64,000 bases of DNA from Triplophysa rosa. Lineage: Eukaryota; Chordata; Actinopteri; Cypriniformes; Nemacheilidae. The position numbers were made by a program, and so were the translations under genes. Below are positions 58,784 to 64,000 of this stretch, piece after piece. Numbering within the stretch: the stretch's first letter is position 1; each line of letters starts with the position of its first letter. The notes beneath the pieces were generated by a model. That model was given only the letters and a program-made list of their open reading frames with translations. It made no database searches and was not told where the DNA came from. The stretch spans positions 22,273,745 to 22,337,744 of the forward strand of contig NC_079898.1 in assembly GCF_024868665.1 (NCBI RefSeq), read 5' to 3'.

Positions 58784-61677
58784 ATGGATCCCTCGCTGAA
58801 TACGTGGTTTGATTTACATGAATCTGAGATACGGAGTTCATTGAAGAACTCGACGGTTGTGTCTTCTCGTGCGCGTCTAATAATGGAGACGCTGATGGTA
58901 CTGATGAGTCTGGGCGCAGTGACGGGTAAGTTTATAACTAAACTATTTATCTCAGGTGTAACACGGACATAAAACATTGCATCTGAAACGTTTAAATACA
59001 TGCACGTTTGAGTGATGAATTGTAAGATATTTATTTTTGTTGCACTTTTCTAAATGCGCATTGTTGCCAGTGTTGGGTGCACTAGTTACTAAGTGATTAG
59101 TTACTGTAACTTAATTACTTTTCCCTTGAAAAAGTAAACTTTTTCTGTAATTTATTTATAGTTACTTCTGATGTAATTTAACTAAATACTTTGAATTTTG
59201 ATGTCTATTCCTTGCACGCACAAAGTCTAACTAAAAAATCTGTGCTTTAATGTATAATTCTCACATTTGTAATACTTTAGTCAGTTAACCTCTTAACAAG
59301 CGGCCCTATTTTTGAGTATTTTCTGAAAACGACGTACCCAAATTCAAACACCTGCAGCTCTTAAACCATGTGGTCTATATTCATAATTCTGGTATTTATG
59401 TAGTTTTATATTCTTTATTTTAATGAATGAAAAGAGCCGTTTCATGTCTTTCTTTGAATTACTTAACAAATCAAGGTTGATATAGGATATAGAAAGTAAT
59501 TAGTAATTAAATACTTTTTGGAGAGAGTACTTTGTACAGTAATCTAATTACACTATTGAATATGTAATTAGTAACTAGTAATTAATTACTTCTTCAGAGT
59601 AACTTGCCCAACACTGATTGTTGCCAGATAACATAAAAAGAGTGAAAATACGCATGGATATACTGTAGATCGACTCTTGTAATATGGGGGATAAAGGGAA
59701 TGTTGAAACGATTATCAGTTAAACAAAATCACTTGTCTAATTGTTTTCTGCTATTTGTTTGTCTAACGCCAAATCATTTTGCCATGTTTTATCAAATTAA
59801 AGTAAACATTTAAATGAGACACAAGGCTGTCAAGTTCAATTCATATGATCAACTACATCTCAGCCAACTCGCAACTTATTAATAAGTGCTTTTCCTCATT
59901 TCCTCATTTCACACGTAATGAACCAATCATACTAGTGTGTTTAAATCTTAAAGGTACAGTACAGTAGTATACAATTTAATAATGATATGATACAAGATTC
60001 ATATCCATTTATTCTGTCTTTGTTGTTTATTGTCAGGAAATGCTTTGGTCATCGTGATCGTGGCAGCCACGAAAACTCTCCACACTGTGACCTCCGTCCT
60101 GATCATCAACCTGGCCATCAGTGATCTGTTAGTGGGAATAGGCGTCATGCCTTTTGTGGCGGTTTCCATTATGAACAACGGATGGGTCAGCTGCCATGTC
60201 AGTACTTACACTTAGCCTACACACAACACCATATTTAACAAATCTCTTTTAATGACAGTTCAAAGTTCTCCTTTTGACAGCGAATTGACCGAATTTTCAT
60301 TTTTGGGTGAACTACTTCTTTACGATGTTATTTTCTTTCGAGTTTGCTGTGTTTGGTCAGATATTTCTGTCTGTTTTTCAGGATCTATGTCTGTATGTTG
60401 GCTACACCTCTTCTGTCTACTGCACTGCGTCGGTCTTAACTCTCGCCGCTATTGCGCTGGACCGTTACTTCTCCATCGTGGACTGCCTGCGGTACGATTC
60501 CCGCTGCACCGTATGGAGAACAGGTTCGGCTGTGTTGTGGATCTGGATGCAAGCCATGGTGACCAGCTGTCCTCCTCTCTTCGGCTGGAGCAACGTGAGC
60601 TACGTGGCTCCAATGTACAGCTGTGCCGTAAACTGGGCAAACAGCCCCAGCTACACGGTTTTCATGGCTGTACTGTGCTTCCTCCTTCCGGGCATAGTCA
60701 TCCTGTACTGTTACGTGAAGATAGTACGCGTGGCCCGGTACCATGCCAGGAGGATCCACAGCTTGGAGGAACATTTCCGGAGCAAGCCCACATCGGCATC
60801 TGTCTCGGATCTTCATCATGCATCTGCAGATGTGGAGATTTACGCGCCCTCCAAGCTGGTGTACTACGTGAGCGGCAGGTTTGTGACTGACGTGCGATTG
60901 GAGGTTCCGGGTGAAATAGCTCCGGAAGCACCATCTGGAGGTGACGGTTCTTCCGGGGAAGCTGATGGACGTCTGCACTCCATCCTGGCTCAACTCCACG
61001 GCAGCAGTCCTCAGCATCCCAACCCACCTCAGCACCACGGCATCTTGAGGTTGTTCATGGTCATCGCTGCTTTTTTTCTTTGCTGGACGCCGTACATTAG
61101 CGTATCTCTAGTGCAGGCTACCGAAACCGCTCTTTCTCGGCACACCAGCCTCGTACCCTCCTCTGCGGTTACGTTCTCGTACTGGCTTGTGTTGTTTAAT
61201 TCTGATATCAACCCTTTGCTGTACGCCCTCCTGAGCAAGCGCTTTCAGAGGGCTCTTCAGAGTTTGAGATGGAAGATTCAGGCCAGGCTGGGTGGCGCTG
61301 TGGGACAAGCCGGAGTTGAGAGATCTACGGTCGGAGGTGGAGTAGAGAGCGACCCCACGAACGGGACGAGCCACAGCTCCACAGCACAGTCCAGAAATGA
61401 TGGGGCACCCCAGGAGTCGACATACTCCTCCGTCTTTACTCTCAGCTCTTCGTTTCCCAACAGCATAGAGGAGCAGCTAAGCAATGTTATTCCTCCTGCT
61501 TCTCAATCTGTCTGTCGGAAATGTGGCGGAAGTGATGCCAAGACTGTGGATCACCTGCAGGTTCCTTCTAGACAACATGAGAGGAACCGACTCCCCTACT
61601 CTGCTGCAACTAAAAAGAAACAAGCAACGTTCTTTTATGGACAGATTACAGTAAGAGTTGAGCACGATATCTGCTGA
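58784..61677 (+). CDS. Orphan class A (rhodopsin-like) GPCR, 3 coding exons
   Basis: Exons 58784-58925, 60037-60197 and 60382-61677 join to 1599 nt (532 aa). Seven-helix landmarks are clear: GN48-49 in helix 1, LAISD (D77) in helix 2, Cys104 before helix 3 paired with Cys182 in loop 2 (YSCAVNW), DRY at 128-130, PPLFGW after helix 4, the helix 5 proline (LLPGIV), CWTPY 335-339 in helix 6 and NPLLY 378-382 in helix 7. N22 (NST) is a likely N-glycosylation site. Loop 3 is long (~110 residues), and the Ser-rich tail runs ~140 residues. The helix 3-5 region recalls GPR161/GPR101 and amine-type receptors, but I do not recognise a named orthologue, and the ligand cannot be predicted. Helix 6 has no obvious defects, so it looks functional. 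M34 is an in-frame alternative start; the first ATG keeps the glycosylated N-terminus. Confidence 0.88.
59068..59616. mobile_element. hAT-type MITE, CAGTGTTGGG ends (copy 2), GPCR intron
   Basis: It has the same ends as copy 1, in inverted orientation, with perfect ATTGTTGC duplications (59060-59067 and 59617-59624). A middle segment (~59285-59440) is absent from copy 1 and explains its 549-bp length. It lies in GPCR intron 58926-60036. Confidence 0.88.
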
Positions 61678-61830
61678 AGATATTTGCTGTCTTGCGTACG
61701 CTCTTTAAACTAAAGGTGAAAAAATAGGAGCTTGATATTTTTTCTTTTATTTCATCAAATGTGGGGACAGAAAAACAACCGTGGACAAAGTCACTGTTAC
61801 TGGATGTTATGATGTTTAGGCAGTTTTTGT

Positions 61831-61836
61831 AATAAA
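61831..61836 (+). terminator. Polyadenylation signal of the GPCR gene
   Basis: AATAAA lies 154 bp after the GPCR stop codon. It is the first canonical signal downstream and sits in AT-rich sequence. Confidence 0.45.
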
Positions 61837-61839
61837 CAT

Positions 61840-63889
61840 TTCAATCAGAGTTGGTCTACAGTAGGTGATATTGTTGATCATGTACAAATAGACCAAAAAA
61901 TCTCATCAAAATGAGCCTTTACAGAGAAGTTGCATGCAAAAACAACATTTCGCTGCTCTCCTTCTAAAACCTGGTATCTCCACATTTTTTGCCATACATT
62001 TTTTTCAGTCATCCTTTGTTTGTCACTGGGTTTTGCAAATATCTAACCAATACAAAGCATTTAAAAAAGTACAGTGTTTATTCCACTTCCTGGAAAACAG
62101 TGAAAGTGAACATCTGAGGTTTCGGAAGGACAGCAACGATTTGGTTTTCTAACATTTTTTGTGTGAATCCCACGTAAATTCCAATGTGAAACAGCTGATT
62201 ACATTGTAAAAATGTAAAATTCATGTTTTTTTTTTTCTTCAAACAGAAGAATAAAGGAGAAATGTAGAGACTTATGTGGTTTAAAAACAGACAAAGCGGA
62301 TGTATTAAATGGAGTTCTCGTTTATTTGTTTCAACGTCATTTGCCTCAAATATGATCATAATGCATTTCAGTGTAAAAATCATTCCTTACAAAGGTTTAC
62401 AATAATGTCTAGCAATAATTCCAGAGGAATACGATATCATATTTATTGTCATCGTAACAATGACAATGGGAGACAGTGCTGATGAGTTTCTATTGCAAAT
62501 CAAAGGCAGTGAAGCTGTCAGCTAGGGTTTGTTGGCATTTTCTGCATGCGGTTTCCTGTAGATCGAATTCCCTTTCAATGGGACAGTCCATAAGATCGAG
62601 AAATTAAAAAAATAATAATATTCGAGTCTTATGAAGTGCAGGGTGTGTATTTGAATATGTTGCACATGTAAAAGTGCAGTTTCAGTTCTGGTCACCACTT
62701 TAGGAAAGTTCGTAGTATGGGTGCACTTTTCAGAACTGGTCATACATTCGCAGGACGTCTGTGGCCCCATTGCCGGTTGTGTGACTGAGGAAAGTCTCTT
62801 CACTTGCCAACACTGACCCTGAAGTGTCCTCACAGTGATTAGCATGTGATTCAGTAAAACTGTAATGGATATGACAAGGAATTTATTCCGTGTAAACAGT
62901 TTGGACTTCTTGGTGCCCCCCGTAGGAGACTCTGGATGTTGCCGTTGTCCAACACGAGTTTCACAGTTTGGGAGATGAAATCCTTAGGTTGATAGATGTT
63001 ACGGTTCATACGTTATATCAATGTTTGGCACATGATTTGTCAGATTGATAATGTGAACTTTACTAATAAAAAGTTAAAATATTTATTATTTGCTAACCTT
63101 TCTGTTAAACCTGTATGAGCTGCTACTTGAACAATTTAAACAAAATTAAGAAAACATTTTCTCTTTTTGTTCCATTACAGAAAGCTTTTGTATGGTTTCA
63201 ATTACCATAAGTGCATGAGTCGCATGTTCTGCAATAATAATGCATGGAAAATATCAAACAAAGTATTGAACATTTCTTTGTGATCCACATAAAATGTCAA
63301 GTTGTAAAGGTTAAAATAATGAAAAAATTATAAAAATTAAAAAATTATAAAAAATAAAAATCTAAGATTTCAAGAACACAGTTGTACAATCAGAATAAGT
63401 AAGAATGCGGACATAAATTTACATTATAAAATTAAAGGTCCTATTGAGATTATTCTCAAAACATTATGAATTTAAATTTATAATAGTGTTTTTATAAGAA
63501 TATTTAATAAAACTTATTTTTTATGTAGACGTGGAAATAAAATGCCATCATGTTAAAGTGAGTAAAAGAATTCAGATTTTTTTCATTCTGAACTTTTCGT
63601 TTATGAACAGTAAAATGACAGACAATGAAATGAATCGAAGAAAAAAATCACGATCGGCAGCGACTTGAAATTGTGGGCATTAGTCACATTGGTGGTAACA
63701 GCTGTCTGGCTTAAGTTTCCCAATTCATTATCATTGTTGACATCCACTGACAGAAGGGAGAATTAAAAAAAAAAGATTTTTTGTCATCATGGCAAATACA
63801 GCCATTCCTAGAGAGCCTTGTTTACTGAAGATGATGGGATGAACTATTCCAAACACCATCCAGTCTCTTGAACATGACACAAGCGTGTG
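61840..63889. other. Intergenic region and probable 3'UTR of the minus-strand gene
   Basis: No coding region is supported here. The left part holds a dispersed repeat (about 62005-62140) shared with 16.8 kb and 46.8 kb. The right part is AT-rich and is probably transcribed leftward as 3'UTR of the gene ending at 63890. Confidence 0.5.
62005..62140. repeat. Dispersed repeat, copy 3 (downstream of GPCR)
   Basis: CACTGGGTTTTGCAAATATC and CAGCAACGATTTGG blocks align with the 16.8-kb and 46.8-kb copies. Confidence 0.6.
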
Positions 63890-64000
63890 TCAGTGTGAAA
63901 ACGTGGACATGGAGGTCCTGGCCCGTCGGGTCCAGTTGAGCCCGCCTACCGTCTCAGCCGGCTCAACGGGCTGTTCGCGTTTTCTGAGTTTGGTGCCGAG
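63890..64000 (-). CDS. slc35f3: C-terminus of an SLC35F3-like transporter (partial, last exon)
   Basis: Read on the minus strand from the window edge, 36 codons end in TGA at 63890-63892. The peptide starts LGTKLRKREQPVEPAE and ends RRARTSMSTFSH. It resembles the cytosolic tail of vertebrate SLC35F3, which has a basic TRLKVRKKEEPAEG stretch and ends RRARPSFAR. SLC35F3 is a multi-pass membrane protein of the nucleotide-sugar transporter superfamily, implicated in thiamine transport. Only the tail is present, so paralogue choice (SLC35F3 versus F4 or F5) rests on these residues and on closeness to TARBP1, as in human 1q42. The 3'UTR should extend leftward; TTTATT (AATAAA on minus) occurs near 63082 and 62323. 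Confidence 0.6.
   Translation of the reverse strand, partial: LGTKLRKREQPVEPAETVGGLNWTRRARTSMSTFSH

Noticed and set aside
60252..61038. Frames of ~200 codons on both strands overlapping the GPCR last exon
   Set aside because: The +1 GPCR frame carries all receptor motifs; the others have none and overlap it fully.

Overview
This 64 kb window is vertebrate nuclear DNA, almost certainly from a cyprinid (carp/zebrafish-like) teleost. The genes are finely split by GT-AG introns, their proteins match vertebrate families along their length, and the introns are full of short palindromic DNA transposons (hAT-like with 8-bp target duplications, TTAA-flanked, Tc1-like), an L2-like LINE 3' end and long CA/TG repeats. 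Three N bases inside a TG repeat show it is draft sequence. There are no operons, CRISPR arrays or bacterial features.

Layout, left to right. (1) 1-19.7 kb: fam135a on the + strand, with a GC-rich 5' region near 0.84-1.15 kb, a candidate untranslated exon, 19 coding exons (4397-18793; 1333 aa) and a 3'UTR to about 19.73 kb. It is a FAM135-family protein with a C-terminal serine-hydrolase-like (DUF676) fold. (2) 19.9-22.0 kb: intergenic, with a LINE 3' fragment. (3) 22.1-33.6 kb: a FERM-domain gene on +, best called frmd1 (FRMD6/Willin family): one 5' untranslated exon and 12 coding exons (552 aa). (4) 33.6-36.0 kb: 3' and intergenic DNA with two MITEs. (5) 36.2-58.0 kb: tarbp1 on +, 29 coding exons (1592 aa), an alpha-helical scaffold ending in a SpoU/TrmH 2'-O-methyltransferase domain. 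(6) 58.8-61.7 kb: a three-exon class A orphan GPCR on + (532 aa). (7) 63.9-64.0 kb: the last 36 codons of a gene on the - strand whose C-terminus resembles SLC35F3; its 3'UTR should fill part of the preceding 2 kb.

The genes are not a functional unit. They are independently transcribed neighbours: a lipase-like protein, a cortical FERM adaptor, a tRNA methyltransferase, a receptor and a membrane transporter. TARBP1 next to SLC35F3 recalls human 1q42, while FAM135A and FRMD1 recall human 6q, so the window probably records an old linkage or a rearrangement point. Exon junctions were chosen by eye from GT/AG signals, reading phase and family similarity. All joined reading frames close without a stop, which supports the models. 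I found no clearly novel system. The most useful leads are a phase-perfect 78-nt candidate cassette exon in fam135a, tandem splice acceptors at its start exon, upstream ORFs in frmd1, the unnamed GPCR, and an unusual 0.58 kb palindromic element with an iterated internal motif.
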